Positions 55,306 to 64,000 of a stretch of DNA of 64,000 nucleotides are shown in pieces. The translations under genes and the position numbers were made by a program. The stretch comes from Bog-473 sp963737745 (lineage in GTDB: Bacteria; Actinomycetota; Acidimicrobiia; Acidimicrobiales; RAAP-2), in the NCBI GenBank assembly GCA_963737745.1, contig CAVTTR010000002.1, positions 62,001 to 126,000 of the forward strand. The letters are read 5' to 3'. Below the pieces are notes generated by a model that searched no databases, was not told the DNA's origin, and saw nothing but the letters and a program-made list of their open reading frames with translations. Position 1 is the first letter of the stretch; each line of letters starts with the position of its first letter.

Positions 55306-56631
55306 TTAAGCCGTGCCGTTGAGAGTACGAAGCGTCGGTACGTTCAATGCTCCTAGAACCTCCGAACGAGCGGATGGATCTGGGGCCAGGGGGCCGCCGC
55401 TAACGGGCGTCATCCAGACGTGCATCATGGGCGGGGTAACTAGGTTGGAACTTCCCGCTGCGCACGTACCCGCCTGCTCAGTACCGACGACTTTCCCGTC
55501 GCCGATACAAAGATTGGTGTGAAGGTGCCACTGCGTCAGGCATCCGCCGGGTTGGGGAAGGTCCGAGGTTCCGGTACCCCGCGGCATGAGATACATGGCA
55601 GCGGATAATACAGCGCCATGGGCAGTGTTCACGTACACGAGAACAGGGATGGATGCCGGGTCCAGTTGCTCACCTTGACGATAAATCGAGGGGTTGATGT
55701 AGTGCACAATCCTCTGGCCGGTCGGCGTGAGTGGTATATATCCGGCAGCTTTGGCGGCGGCCAAACTCTTGAACCTGGTGACAGCATTGACCGTTTGATC
55801 GACCAGAGAAACAGCGTCCCGTTGTTGTGCTTGGGTCGGCTGTCTCATGCAATCGGGGCTAGCCATCCTCATGCCAGCCGCCATCACCATGGTGGGTTCC
55901 GGCCACGTGATCGGACCGGCTGGGGAGGTAGTGACCAACGAAAGTGCCTTGGTCGACGAGGACCCGCTCGGAGGTGACATATGCGACATTGATGAACTCG
56001 GATGTGAGGTGGCAGACGACGGGCCGGCAGTCGTCGTCGTGGCGCTGGCGATCGCTCCAGTGCCCAGCAGGGTAGCGAAGGCCATGAGAACGGCGGCGAG
56101 GGCCACACGGTGCTCACGCGAGGGTGAGCTCGAAAGTATCGGGGAGGCCACCATAAGGGCGGCACCAAACTCAATGGTGGTGGTCAGTAGACCAACCAAA
56201 TCCATTGTCTCCCATCCGCGAAGAATGTAGATGCCGTAGGCGATCACGGTCCCGCCCGTTACGGCTACAGACACCAAGCGCCAATGATTGCGCCTCATGA
56301 GTGTCCAGTAGAAGGCGATCAGGAAGGCCGTCGCGTCAACGATGAAGAGAATGGCCGTGACCCGCTCGTCGGTCCAGTGGGTCGGAATAATGGCGGCGTG
56401 GACGACAGCACCTACCAAAGTGCCAAACAGAACTGCCTTGGCGGTGAAGCTCAGACTGTCGTAACGGTCCAGAACTCTCAGGGCCCAGGCCGAGCTGGGG
56501 GCTCTGGCGTGCAGAATGCTCAGGGTAATCCAGAGCAACAGCGGCAAGACAACCAAGGCGACGAGACCAGGAAGGTGCTCAGAAGGTACCGAGAAGACCC
56601 CGTTCGAACCACTCATCTGCATTCCAAGCAT
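55306..56631 (-). CDS. Membrane protein with extracytoplasmic His-containing C-terminal domain
   Basis: 441 residues, no family name recognised. Residues 1-200 contain six membrane segments; a Ser/Thr/Pro-rich linker (TTTTAGPSSATSHPSSS...) follows; then a soluble domain of about 190 residues with KSLAAAKAAGYIPLTPTGQRIVHYIN, VLVYVN, AAMYLMPRG, LTQWHLHTNLC and TPPMMHVWM. The HxH and the late HVW suggest metal binding (inference). ATG 56631 has AAGG upstream. The DUF1996 gene lies 101 bases upstream in the same direction. Confidence 0.65.
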   Translation of the reverse strand: MLGMQMSGSNGVFSVPSEHLPGLVALVVLPLLLWITLSILHARAPSSAWALRVLDRYDSLSFTAKAVLFGTLVGAVVHAAIIPTHWTDERVTAILFIVDATAFLIAFYWTLMRRNHWRLVSVAVTGGTVIAYGIYILRGWETMDLVGLLTTTIEFGAALMVASPILSSSPSREHRVALAAVLMAFATLLGTGAIASATTTTAGPSSATSHPSSSMSHMSPPSGSSSTKALSLVTTSPAGPITWPEPTMVMAAGMRMASPDCMRQPTQAQQRDAVSLVDQTVNAVTRFKSLAAAKAAGYIPLTPTGQRIVHYINPSIYRQGEQLDPASIPVLVYVNTAHGAVLSAAMYLMPRGTGTSDLPQPGGCLTQWHLHTNLCIGDGKVVGTEQAGTCAAGSSNLVTPPMMHVWMTPVSGGPLAPDPSARSEVLGALNVPTLRTLNGTA

Positions 56632-56732
56632 GTCAACACCAACCTTTGATGGTCATATCGATGACCGTAGGCGTAGATGTGGGAGAGGACCGTGGATTTC
56701 CAAAATGAAGCCGGAGAGAGGTTCCAAGACCT

Positions 56733-57782
56733 TCATGAGCCTTCGGCCTCCTTCGAGCGAACATTGGCATCGGGGCCGGTTACGTGACCACAGGTGTGGG
56801 AAGTGCTGGCGCAACCGCTAATGAGACGAGAAAGCACACTCTGGTTCCACCCATTGATGAAGTCCCCATGCGCGGTATCAGTCGATCCCTGCTGACCCGG
56901 ACCCATGGAGAGGGTGAGTCCCGCAGTTGAGGTGATCGGGTACACCACGTGGAAGATCACTTTCGGGATGCGGACGGAATATCCGGGGGGACAGAGCGCA
57001 CCCTTGGTGGGATACGCCACGTTGGTCTGGTTGGCTCCTGAAAGGCTGGTGCCGTTCCAGCATGAAGGAAAGGTGATACGGAGTTCGACGCCTTTGGTTC
57101 CCGTACAGTTTACGGGTGTGGCGGACACGGGTTGGGGTGTGGGCGTTTGATCAGCACAGCGCCAGCCGACGACTCCAGTCGATTGGGGTGAGGTGGCATT
57201 TTCGTTACCGGCAATCATCTCCAGCCCAGCTGGTGGAGCGACGACTACCGAATTCTTAGATTGCAGACCGGACCAGTAGATGAGATTGCGCTCTGGTGTA
57301 ATGGCCACACCGTTCTGATAAAGCACGGGGGTCCAGTAGGCCGAAGCGTCGATGCTCGTCGTGCAACTCGTCGGTCCGCCGATGAGAGCAGCCGCAGTCG
57401 ATGTGGCGGATGTGGTTGTATTCCCAAAGAAGTCGTGGGCCATTGACCTTCCGGGCATTCCTGGCTGAAGGATGGGATCGTCATTGGCTTCGTGGCTGTA
57501 CAGGCATGTGTCGCTAATCAAACTGGATCTTGTGGTCGCCGGAACAACTGAAAGCGGCTCCGAAGTAGGTGTCGTCGGAACCGGAGACGTCGGGGTCGTC
57601 GTAGAGGTTGGGGTGCTGAATGGTGCCGTGTGTTTTGCGGGGGAGGGAAGGACGTCGACTTTTGGGCTCGTTGAGGTGAGGGCTACGCCGGCAGCGGCGC
57701 CCCCACAGAGAAGAGCGAGGGTGGCGGCGAAGGCAAGCACCAGTCTGAATCGCCTTTTTTTAGCAACAGTAAGAATCGGCAT
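56733..57782 (-). CDS. Secreted DUF1996 protein
   Basis: 349 residues. A basic N-terminus and one hydrophobic segment (RLVLAFAATLALLCGGAAAGVAL) form a signal peptide or anchor; a Pro/Thr-rich linker follows; then the DUF1996 domain from about residue 90: DDPILQPGMPGRSMAHDFFGN, YWTPVLYQNG and the C-terminal HGDFINGWNQ. Function is not established; domains of this type occur in secreted actinobacterial and fungal proteins. ATG 57782 has GAGGAGGGG upstream. Confidence 0.8.
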   Translation of the reverse strand: MPILTVAKKRRFRLVLAFAATLALLCGGAAAGVALTSTSPKVDVLPSPAKHTAPFSTPTSTTTPTSPVPTTPTSEPLSVVPATTRSSLISDTCLYSHEANDDPILQPGMPGRSMAHDFFGNTTTSATSTAAALIGGPTSCTTSIDASAYWTPVLYQNGVAITPERNLIYWSGLQSKNSVVVAPPAGLEMIAGNENATSPQSTGVVGWRCADQTPTPQPVSATPVNCTGTKGVELRITFPSCWNGTSLSGANQTNVAYPTKGALCPPGYSVRIPKVIFHVVYPITSTAGLTLSMGPGQQGSTDTAHGDFINGWNQSVLSRLISGCASTSHTCGHVTGPDANVRSKEAEGS

Positions 57783-58221
57783 GATGAGCCCCTCCTCGGG
57801 TCATCTCTCATGATGAAGCGCGATCATGTGCGAACCATTAGTCGCATGTGATGAATCTGTGAGGTTGCGTTCATAAGGCAGCCACCTCGGCGATGCTCGA
57901 TCGAGCCCTGGAAATGGCGATCAACGGAGGTGCGCTGCCTCGGCAGGACAAGCCGCAGCAAGCCCCTTCGCGACAGCACCGACTTAGTGGCTAATAACCG
58001 GCAGAAGGAGCGGCAAAATAAGGGGGATCGAAAAGCGTATCCACGACCCTCAAAGCAGGTGACCCTCAGGTCCGGTTATCCAAAGAAGGGGAGAGGGCGG
58101 CTGGTATGGCACGTCGGTGCGTCCGGACGAACGTAGTTGAGTAACTCCAAGTTCGTCAGAGGCGTGAACAAGTACCCGGTGGGAAGCCGACGTGCATGAT
58201 TACCCTACTGACGATTGCAGG
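57783..58221. other. Intergenic region upstream of the DUF1996 gene
   Basis: About 440 bases with no recognised gene. A perfect 12-bp palindrome GCTCGATCGAGC is at 57895-57906; its meaning is unclear. Confidence 0.3.
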
Positions 58222-58869
58222 TCAGTGTGACTTTGCAAGAAGTTTGTTCGGGTCATGAACCACGACTGTCCCGGCGATGTGATCGTGAAGACACTTACGT
58301 TCCTTGCCGGTGAGCATGAGGATGAACGAGATAATTTGGCTGATGAAGCTCAGGATACCCTCCGCTATTGAGCCGACGATCTCGCGCAATGCCATCCACG
58401 ACCAGGTGGCGACCCGCTGCGTTTCGGGGCGCCAACAGCGCATACCGAGTACCTGCTGCGCCGGAGTTTGACCTCGACCCCATACGATCAAGCCCCAAAT
58501 GACGTATCCAATACCAAGAGTGCCGATTGCTAATGGAATAGCCAGGAAATAGGCACCGATCCGCCGAGAGATACTCGCGAGCTGAACGCCTTGGGGCAGC
58601 ACCAGGCCACTTGCCTGGTCGAGGTACATGCCCGAAGGTACGACTCCTGCGAATTGGCCGTACCCGTAGCCCACCGGAGGGCTAGGTGTGGGCGGGGCCG
58701 GTGGGAATGGAGGCGCGCTGGGTACCTGTGGTGGAGCGAACGGAGGGGGATCGGTTGGTGTCTGAGTGGCCCTGCGATGTTCCGTCCACGCACTGCCGTC
58801 CCAATACCTCTGCCCCCGAGGGTTCTCGGGATCCTCGTACCAACCGGCGGGTGGGTTCGATGTCGTCAT
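58222..58869 (-). CDS. DUF2510-RDD family membrane protein
   Basis: 215 residues. An N-terminal DUF2510 module (PAGWYEDPENPRGQRYWDG, then WTEH), a Pro-rich linker, and an RDD domain with three to four membrane segments (ISRRIGAYFLAIPLAIGTLGIGY). AGAGGAGAG precedes the ATG. The function of such proteins is unknown. It is divergent from soxR. Confidence 0.85.
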   Translation of the reverse strand: MTTSNPPAGWYEDPENPRGQRYWDGSAWTEHRRATQTPTDPPPFAPPQVPSAPPFPPAPPTPSPPVGYGYGQFAGVVPSGMYLDQASGLVLPQGVQLASISRRIGAYFLAIPLAIGTLGIGYVIWGLIVWGRGQTPAQQVLGMRCWRPETQRVATWSWMALREIVGSIAEGILSFISQIISFILMLTGKERKCLHDHIAGTVVVHDPNKLLAKSH

Positions 58870-58968
58870 TCGAGCGCTCTCCTCTTACAATCAATTGGAA
58901 ACATCATGCCAGGTGATTTCCTCCGGTAACGATGTGTTGCGCGCCGCGATTGACGGGGTGGACGAAAA

Positions 58969-58988
58969 ACCTCGAGTATCCTCGAGGT
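58969..58988. promoter_or_regulatory. SoxR-type box in front of soxR
   Basis: ACCTCGAG-TATC-CTCGAGGT, perfect 8-bp arms with a 4-base centre, the layout of the enterobacterial SoxR box. It overlaps the soxR ribosome site (GAGGT, 6 bases before the ATG). Its position supports autoregulation. Confidence 0.7.
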
Positions 58989-58994
58989 AGTTGT

Positions 58995-59441
58995 ATGAGC
59001 AGAGAATCCGTCCGAAATCAAGAGCTGAGCGTCGGCCAGGTGTCCGAACGCAGTGGGGTCGCGGTCTCGGCGTTGCATTTCTATGAGGCCGAAGGTCTGA
59101 TCACCAGTCGCCGAACCGAAGGCAATCAGCGTAGATATCCGAGGGAGGTATTGCGCCGGGTTGCTTTTGTTCGGGCTTCTCAAGAGGTCGGCATACCACT
59201 TCGACGAATCAAGACGGCGCTCGATCAATTACCCCAGAATCGCACCCCGACTCGGAGAGATTGGGAAACGGTGTCAACGGCGTGGCGCGAGGATCTCGAT
59301 GATCGCATCGTGCGCCTCGAGCACTTACGAGACCGGCTCACCGGCTGCATCGGGTGTGGTTGTTTGTCTTTGCAGCTCTGCAGGCTGGTGAACCCTGATG
59401 ACGTGCTGAGTCGTAAGGGTCCAGGTCCGCGGAATCTGTGA
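58995..59441 (+). CDS. soxR: Redox-sensitive transcriptional activator SoxR (MerR family)
   Basis: 148 residues. The MerR HTH is LSVGQVSERSGVAVSALHFYEAEGLI (about 11-36). A dimerisation helix follows. The [2Fe-2S] ligands are C118, C121, C123 and C129 in CIGCGCLSLQLC, matching E. coli SoxR spacing exactly (C-x2-C-x-C-x5-C). Actinobacterial SoxR proteins sense redox-cycling small molecules, including quinones, rather than superoxide. ATG 58995 is set by GAGGT upstream. Its own box and a second box at 60420-60439 make the convergent questin-oxidase-like gene its likely target. Confidence 0.95.
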   Translation: MSRESVRNQELSVGQVSERSGVAVSALHFYEAEGLITSRRTEGNQRRYPREVLRRVAFVRASQEVGIPLRRIKTALDQLPQNRTPTRRDWETVSTAWREDLDDRIVRLEHLRDRLTGCIGCGCLSLQLCRLVNPDDVLSRKGPGPRNL

Positions 59442-59469
59442 TCGAACCCGACTTGTCCTTGGCCTGGGG

Positions 59470-60405
59470 TCAGTCGATTGACGACGTCACTCGCTCGGCT
59501 GCTCGTGCGAATGCCGGGTCGCCGGTCAACCGGAACCCCCGGAGGCACGCCTCCACCAGTTTGATCTGATGCGCGTCGAAGCTTACCGAGGCATCCCGAA
59601 CAGTCTGGTCGCTCCATTCCCCCTCGTCGCTGACGACACTCGGTGTTACCCCTCGGTAGAGCGACCGGTGCTCGGCTTGGAGTTGGCTGACGGCTGCTCG
59701 AGCGTCGGGCGAAGCAAGGTGACCGGCAAGCAGGTGAACTGCCATGGCCCCAGTCACCCCATGAAGATTAAAGATGGTCGGCTCCGCTATGTAACAGCGT
59801 GCGCCGTGAGCCGCGGCTTGGAGGATGCAGCGGTGCGGATCCTTGAACCTGACGCTTTCGTTGACTGGCTCACCGGGGGCGAACCAAACTGCCCAGTTCC
59901 CCAGCGCCCGAGCCAGCTCGGCGCGACGCGCCGGTGTGTCGGCGAACTCAATCGCCCGAACGGCGTGCGACGTTCGGATCACCCCGTGGAATAGGGCTCC
60001 AACGAGGCCCGGCATGAGCCGCGGCGCCCATACGCCGATCACAGCCTGCCATCCGTTCTGGTCGATGGCCTGGCCGAAGTAGCCCATCCATTCGGAGAGG
60101 AACCGATAGTTCCCCAAGTACTCGCTCCAATCGAAGCCGATTTTCCAACCGGGGATGACGGGCGGGACCGCAATACCCATCAGCTGCGCATATCGCCCGA
60201 CCCAGGCACTCATCACTGGGTCGAGTCCCAGGGTCGCGAGGGCCTCGCACGCCATTGGCGCGTGGTTTACAAAAGGGTTCGGAATTTCGAAATCAAGAGC
60301 CGACACCTGCTCGAGGGCGTCGTCGAGCACGGCAATCGAGGACTTCGGCATCCCATCCCCGACCACTTCGCTGACATCGTCTGACGCCACTCCGTTTCGC
60401 ACCAT
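59470..60405 (-). CDS. Questin oxidase-like (DUF4243) protein, probable SoxR target
   Basis: About 311 residues. NPFVNHAPMACEALATLG at the N-terminus and ALFHGVIRTSHAVRAIEFADTPARRAELARALGNWAVWF match the questin oxidase-like family, named after a fungal enzyme that opens an anthraquinone ring in geodin-type biosynthesis. ATG 60405 follows the -10 by only six bases, so the mRNA is probably leaderless; a later ATG at 60351 is possible. It converges with soxR. Confidence 0.75.
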   Translation of the reverse strand: MVRNGVASDDVSEVVGDGMPKSSIAVLDDALEQVSALDFEIPNPFVNHAPMACEALATLGLDPVMSAWVGRYAQLMGIAVPPVIPGWKIGFDWSEYLGNYRFLSEWMGYFGQAIDQNGWQAVIGVWAPRLMPGLVGALFHGVIRTSHAVRAIEFADTPARRAELARALGNWAVWFAPGEPVNESVRFKDPHRCILQAAAHGARCYIAEPTIFNLHGVTGAMAVHLLAGHLASPDARAAVSQLQAEHRSLYRGVTPSVVSDEGEWSDQTVRDASVSFDAHQIKLVEACLRGFRLTGDPAFARAAERVTSSID

Positions 60406-60853
60406 GACAACACTGTAAAACCTCAACTAAGGTTGAGGTCAAGGGCTACACGAGGCAGTGGTCACGGGCGTTCCTCTTGGTAAGCCGCCAATGCGTCATC
60501 AGGTGACCGGGTCGTGGCGCCCAGAGACCCATATGTGGAAGTTTGTCCCTCGGTCCTGGCTTTCGAGGGCTGATTCGGTACTGTCCACCGGCTCCGGATA
60601 AGAAACGCCGCCCCAATAGCCGTGTCATGTTGCGTGACGGTTGCCGGCTGGTTGACGAGTCCGATTTCCGTTGACTTCGGTTGTGGACCGGGTAAGGGTC
60701 ATTAGCGGTAGCAAGTGGTGCAGCTCCACGCTGCACGAATGGCGATGCACCCTGGTCAGTTGATCCCAATCGGAACAGTTGATCCAAGCAGGGACCGTGG
60801 CTTCGTCATAGTGATTCTTCCAGAGCGGTCGGGAGCCTCATCAGGAGCATGAC
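60406..60853. promoter_or_regulatory. Divergent intergenic region, questin-oxidase-like gene/EAL-DICT gene
   Basis: About 450 bases. It contains the SoxR box at 60420-60439; beyond that no gene or clear signal is seen. The EAL-DICT gene starts at 60854. Confidence 0.4.
60420..60439. promoter_or_regulatory. SoxR-type box in a 19-bp promoter spacer (questin-oxidase-like gene)
   Basis: ACCTCAAC-TAAG-GTTGAGGT, perfect arms, close to the E. coli SoxR box core CCTCAA/TTGAGG. On the minus strand it lies between TTGACC (60442-60437) and TACAGT (60417-60412), a 19-base spacer. That long spacer is the hallmark of MerR-family activated promoters. Confidence 0.8.
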
Positions 60854-62206
60854 GTGACTACAACCGAAAATCCACACGCCGTTATAGGCCAGTCTCCTGA
60901 TCTCACGAATGCGGATAGCGAGACGCGAGGCGCAATCACGCAAGGGGACTCGACGGTCCTCGAAAATTTGCTTCACCGTAAATACTTGCGGCCGGCGTAC
61001 CAATCGATCTTCGACTTGAACTCGGGAGAGCAGGTGGCGGCGGAAGCCCTCGCCCGGTGGCCCGAACTGTCCATGACGCCCGATCGAGCCTTCAAAAAAG
61101 CAGCGGCGGAGGGTCGATTAGCCGAACTCGATGAGGCATGCCGATACGCCGCCATAGACGACGCGATCACCTATGGCCTTCCATCGGGTTTCTGGCTTTT
61201 CGTCAACCTGGAACCTTCTGTGCTCGGACTCGATACCGCACATGGACTCGTGAAGAGGGCTGCTGGTCAGGTGAACTTGACCATAGAGATAACCGAGCGC
61301 GCCTTGATGCACCGACCCGCTGAGCTCTTGCACGCCGTTAAGACACTGAGAGCCGCGGGCTATTCGATCGCACTGGACGATGTCGGTGCGGATCCTGCAT
61401 CACTTGCGTTGCTGCCATTCATTGCTCCAGACGTGATCAAGCTGGACATAACGTTGATACAGCGCTGGCTCAATGTCGAACAAGCGGCCATCTACACTGC
61501 GGTGGCCGCCTATGCCGAACGGACGGGCGCCACTATTTTGGCGGAAGGAATAGAGACCGATACCCATCTCCAACAAGCTCTTGCCCTGGGTGCCACACTT
61601 GGCCAGGGTTGGTATTTCTCCCGACCGGGACCCCTCGACGTCCGCACCTCGCCAGCGGAGCAACGTCAACGCCAGCGTTGCCAGACGTTCCATCCGACTC
61701 CAGCCAGTCCTTTTAGTGCACTTGACCCCTCAGCCACCCGGATTGGGTCAAAGGGCCTCCTCCTCGGTATCTCACGCCATCTCGAAAACCAAGGGCTCGC
61801 CCTCAATACGCCACCCGTCGTCCTGGGCGCTTTTCAAGAGGTCAGACACTTCACGCCCAACACGGCGGAACGCTATGCGCGCCTCGCCGCTCGTTGTCCT
61901 CTCGTTGCCGCACTGGGAGTCAACTTGCCTCAAGAACCGGTCGCGGGCGTTCGCGGTGCAACGCTCGGAAGCGACGATGTGCTTCTCGGCGAGTGGGTCG
62001 TTGCTGTGGTCGGAACCCACTATGCCGGAGCATTAATCGCTAAGGACCTCGGTGACTCTGGGCCGGACCGGGATCGTCGCTTCGCATTCTCTCTTACTCA
62101 CGATCACGAAACAGTGTTGGCTGTTGCTCGCAGTCTGCTCGATCGCGTCGTTGCCACCAGTTCCTTTCCCAACGACGACGAAGTCGCCGTTGGTCAGCGT
62201 CGGTGA
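60854..62206 (+). CDS. EAL domain protein with C-terminal DICT sensory domain
   Basis: 450 residues. EAL phosphodiesterase domain, about 45-265: AAEALARWP (EAL-type motif), FVNLEPSVL (Asn, metal), TIEITERAL (Glu), SIALDDVGA (DD), DVIKLDI (Lys) and ILAEGIETDTHLQQALALGATLGQGWYFSRP (Glu, Gln). These residues suggest an active c-di-GMP phosphodiesterase. The C-terminal half (LLLGISRHLEN, HFTPNTAERYARLAARCPLVAALG, GALIAKDLGD) resembles the DICT domain found with GGDEF/EAL and light-sensor proteins. Confidence 0.85.
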   Translation: MTTTENPHAVIGQSPDLTNADSETRGAITQGDSTVLENLLHRKYLRPAYQSIFDLNSGEQVAAEALARWPELSMTPDRAFKKAAAEGRLAELDEACRYAAIDDAITYGLPSGFWLFVNLEPSVLGLDTAHGLVKRAAGQVNLTIEITERALMHRPAELLHAVKTLRAAGYSIALDDVGADPASLALLPFIAPDVIKLDITLIQRWLNVEQAAIYTAVAAYAERTGATILAEGIETDTHLQQALALGATLGQGWYFSRPGPLDVRTSPAEQRQRQRCQTFHPTPASPFSALDPSATRIGSKGLLLGISRHLENQGLALNTPPVVLGAFQEVRHFTPNTAERYARLAARCPLVAALGVNLPQEPVAGVRGATLGSDDVLLGEWVVAVVGTHYAGALIAKDLGDSGPDRDRRFAFSLTHDHETVLAVARSLLDRVVATSSFPNDDEVAVGQRR

Positions 62207-63242
62207 CATGTCGACGATCACGGTGCTAGTCGACGACTGAGTAGCGCAACAAAAGTCTTGCGATTGTTACGGTGACGTGAGATCGATGACGAGCACCCGC
62301 CACAACAGGCTTTGGTGACGGTGGTGCGTCTGATGATCCCGGTGCGCAAAAAAAACGACGTGGGGTTGCGAGAGCCGTCGAGCTCTGAGTCATTTTATCC
62401 CTCATGACAACGCTGTAGCGGATTACGAGGACGACATCGCACTCTGACGTACTCATACGACGATGTTTAGGTCTTTGTACCCATGACCGGGAGGACTTAT
62501 TCCTCTGGTCTGCCGTCCGCCGATTTCATACGGTGGGAGTGTGGCGCGAAGTGACCACCACACAGTGTCGCCTCGCGAGCCGAAAGGACATCGAATGACT
62601 ACCCCCCGCATCCATGCGGAACTGATCGCTGCTTTTCTCGGCGATGACGAACCCTGTTACGGGGAGTGTCAGTGCACGTCCTGCCGAGCATACGTCCCAA
62701 GTTCGTCGCCAAGATCGACACGGTGGTCGACGACCTTGGACTTTGTTGGTGCGGGACCCGTCTCGTAGCCGGTGGGTCTGGGACGACGCTGGCGGAGGCC
62801 GAAGGTGAGTATCCCTCACTGTGGTTCGTCAAATTGATGACATTGCCATCGGGGCTCGAACGAATAGTCGTCGTAGCCCACGCGGCTCCGTCGTGAGCGA
62901 GGAGACGATCTCGAATCCCCATTGCTTAATCTTCGGGGGCCGTTGCATCACGTGTAACGAGCTGGACGGGGTCGCGCCGGCCGGAGATTGGTAGTGGGCG
63001 ACCCAACCTAGGTTTGAATCCTGACGCTCAGTCCGAAATAATCCGTATAGAACTCGCTATTCCGGAAACTCGCATCTATCCTCCTCAATTCGACAGCATT
63101 GAATAAATACACCGTGTGACCACTCGACAGGTCGCAGTGGCAAAGTGTTCGAGACCATCTGTTATGGGGATGTTTTTCGATACTGTTCGCAAGGAGATAG
63201 AGAGGCCTTCGGTTGGCCGCATCATGAGGCATGAGGTGCTCG
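62207..63242. other. Long sparsely coding region
   Basis: About 1 kb between the EAL-DICT and MFS genes. The only candidate gene is a small frame at 62595-62768. The rest shows no recognised protein or RNA gene. A tRNA-like GGTTTGAATCC at 63013-63023 has no supporting stems. Confidence 0.3.
62595..62768 (+). CDS. Possible small Cys-rich protein
   Basis: 57 residues (IHAELIAAFLGDDEPCYGECQCTSC...). It has a good AAGGA ribosome site 6 bases before the ATG, but no recognised family. The frame at 62666-62896 (DLGLCWCGTRLVAGGSG...) also looks protein-like and may be the true continuation after a frameshift. Confidence 0.3.
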   Translation: MTTPRIHAELIAAFLGDDEPCYGECQCTSCRAYVPSSSPRSTRWSTTLDFVGAGPVS

Positions 63243-64000
63243 ATGTTCCTGCGGGTTCGAACAGTCCTAGAGGTATTCCGAGCTTCTTTCGGAAACCCGG
63301 TGCTGCGCAGAGTCGGCTTTGCCTACGCACTTTTTGGCGCAGCGGAGTTCGGTGTGTGGATAACGCTTTTGGTCTTCGCCTATGGCCACGGCGGACCGAC
63401 AATGAGCATGTTGATGGTCCTGGTTCAACTTATCCCTTGCATCGCCTTCGGTCCGTTCCTGGGCGCTCTTGCCGATCGCCGGCGCCCGAGCCGTGTGCTC
63501 TGCGTTGGCTACGGGTTACAGACCCTTTCCATGGGAGTGGTGGCGGTTGCCATCGGATTTCGTGCGCCGGTTGTGGTTTTTGTCCTGGCGCCTCTCACGT
63601 CACTGAGTTTCTCGGTGACACGACCACCACAAGCAGCCCTCCTGCCTGCCGTCGTTCGGACGCCCGACGAGCTGACTGCGGCCAACGTCATGGCCGGCTG
63701 GACAGACGCAGCCGCAGCTCTCGCCGGCCCTGCGGTGGTTGGAGTGCTCATCGCGTGGCACGGCCCACAGCTTGCGGTAGGGGTCATGGCCGGGATGACG
63801 GCCATTTCCACATTTCTGGTGGTACAGGTTCAGGGACCCGCTGCTGGCATCTCGTCCGATGTCGCTCGAGAAGTAGGTAAGGACGGTAGAGAGGGTGACC
63901 ACCCTGGTAGGAATCCGATGACGGGGAGCGGGCGGGTCTTCGCCACGATCAGAACGGATGCACGTGCAAACCTGCTGATGACCGTGCGTAATCCGCAGAT
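63243..64000 (+). CDS. MFS transporter, partial
   Basis: At least 252 residues; runs off the right edge. ATG 63243 has GAGGTG upstream. Hydrophobic helices begin at about residue 25 (VGFAYALFGAAEFGVWITLLVFAYG); the conserved A-loop GALADRRRPSRVL matches the MFS cytoplasmic motif. The pattern fits exporter-type MFS proteins of actinobacteria. The missing C-terminal half could carry an extra domain, as some MFS proteins of this group do. Confidence 0.85.
   Translation, partial: MFLRVRTVLEVFRASFGNPVLRRVGFAYALFGAAEFGVWITLLVFAYGHGGPTMSMLMVLVQLIPCIAFGPFLGALADRRRPSRVLCVGYGLQTLSMGVVAVAIGFRAPVVVFVLAPLTSLSFSVTRPPQAALLPAVVRTPDELTAANVMAGWTDAAAALAGPAVVGVLIAWHGPQLAVGVMAGMTAISTFLVVQVQGPAAGISSDVAREVGKDGREGDHPGRNPMTGSGRVFATIRTDARANLLMTVRNPQ

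Noticed and set aside
57820..57880. Inverted repeat around TGCGA...TCGCA upstream of the DUF1996 gene
   Set aside because: Only 5 bp pair; the extended arms are direct (CATGTG twice), not inverted.
63004..63030. Possible tRNA T-arm (GGTTTGAATCC)
   Set aside because: The loop resembles a T-loop but the flanking bases do not form the 5-bp stem and no acceptor or anticodon stems fit.

Overview
The window looks like chromosome of a high-GC actinobacterium, most likely an uncultured Acidimicrobiia-type lineage. This is an inference from gene content: fused and paired acyl-CoA dehydrogenases, a mycofactocin-type SDR, several F420/FMN LLM oxidoreductases, amidohydrolase-2 decarboxylase-like enzymes, a fused LivHMG transporter, a PimA/MptB-like mannolipid locus, DUF2510-RDD, DUF1996 and a SoxR of the actinobacterial type. 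No rRNA, tRNA, CRISPR, IS element or phage gene was recognised.

Layout. (1) About 1-18.7 kb is a catabolic region for CoA-activated hydrophobic or aromatic-type substrates: a fused acyl-CoA dehydrogenase (cut by the left edge), an alpha/beta hydrolase, a DUF2889 protein, a complete Liv-type (HAAT) ABC importer (binding protein, LivH-LivM-LivG fusion, LivF) with a crotonase and a HAD protein between, a CoaE-like kinase, SDR, aldehyde dehydrogenase, amidohydrolase, a mycofactocin-type SDR and a secreted sedolisin. (2) About 18.7-31.7 kb is a cell-envelope region: DedA, an ABC-2 exporter, a PimA-like GT4, an MptB-like GT-C mannosyltransferase, a GT87 remnant, a DMT-type protein, COG4705 and COG4280 membrane proteins, and a NarL-type response regulator and histidine kinase. 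A repeated operator-like motif (GGATGA/TCATCC, fixed spacing) occurs only here among the places I noticed it. (3) About 32.4-55 kb is a second catabolic region: LLM enzymes, acyl-CoA synthetase, CMD protein, kinase-like phosphotransferase, amidase, a second near-identical copy of the mycofactocin-type SDR, an acyl-CoA dehydrogenase pair, malonyl-CoA decarboxylase, another amidohydrolase, a MaoC-type hydratase, two DHFR/RibD-like reductases and SDRs. (4) About 55-64 kb holds secreted or membrane proteins (a membrane protein with a C-terminal His-rich domain, DUF1996, RDD), SoxR with a likely SoxR-controlled questin-oxidase-like gene, an EAL-DICT signalling protein and an MFS transporter cut by the right edge.

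Two features stand out. A GGATGA-N16-TCATCC(-N4-GGATGA) operator recurs around the response-regulator/mannolipid region. Two SoxR-type palindromes flank soxR and the questin-oxidase-like gene, the second sitting in a 19-bp promoter spacer. There is also a 25-kb-separated direct repeat carrying the SDR and a stub of the neighbouring amidohydrolase.

At least seven otherwise good genes are interrupted by one- or two-base frameshifts, several in short homopolymers or GC runs. That pattern fits assembly or consensus indels at least as well as biological decay, so I annotate these as single genes with a frameshift.
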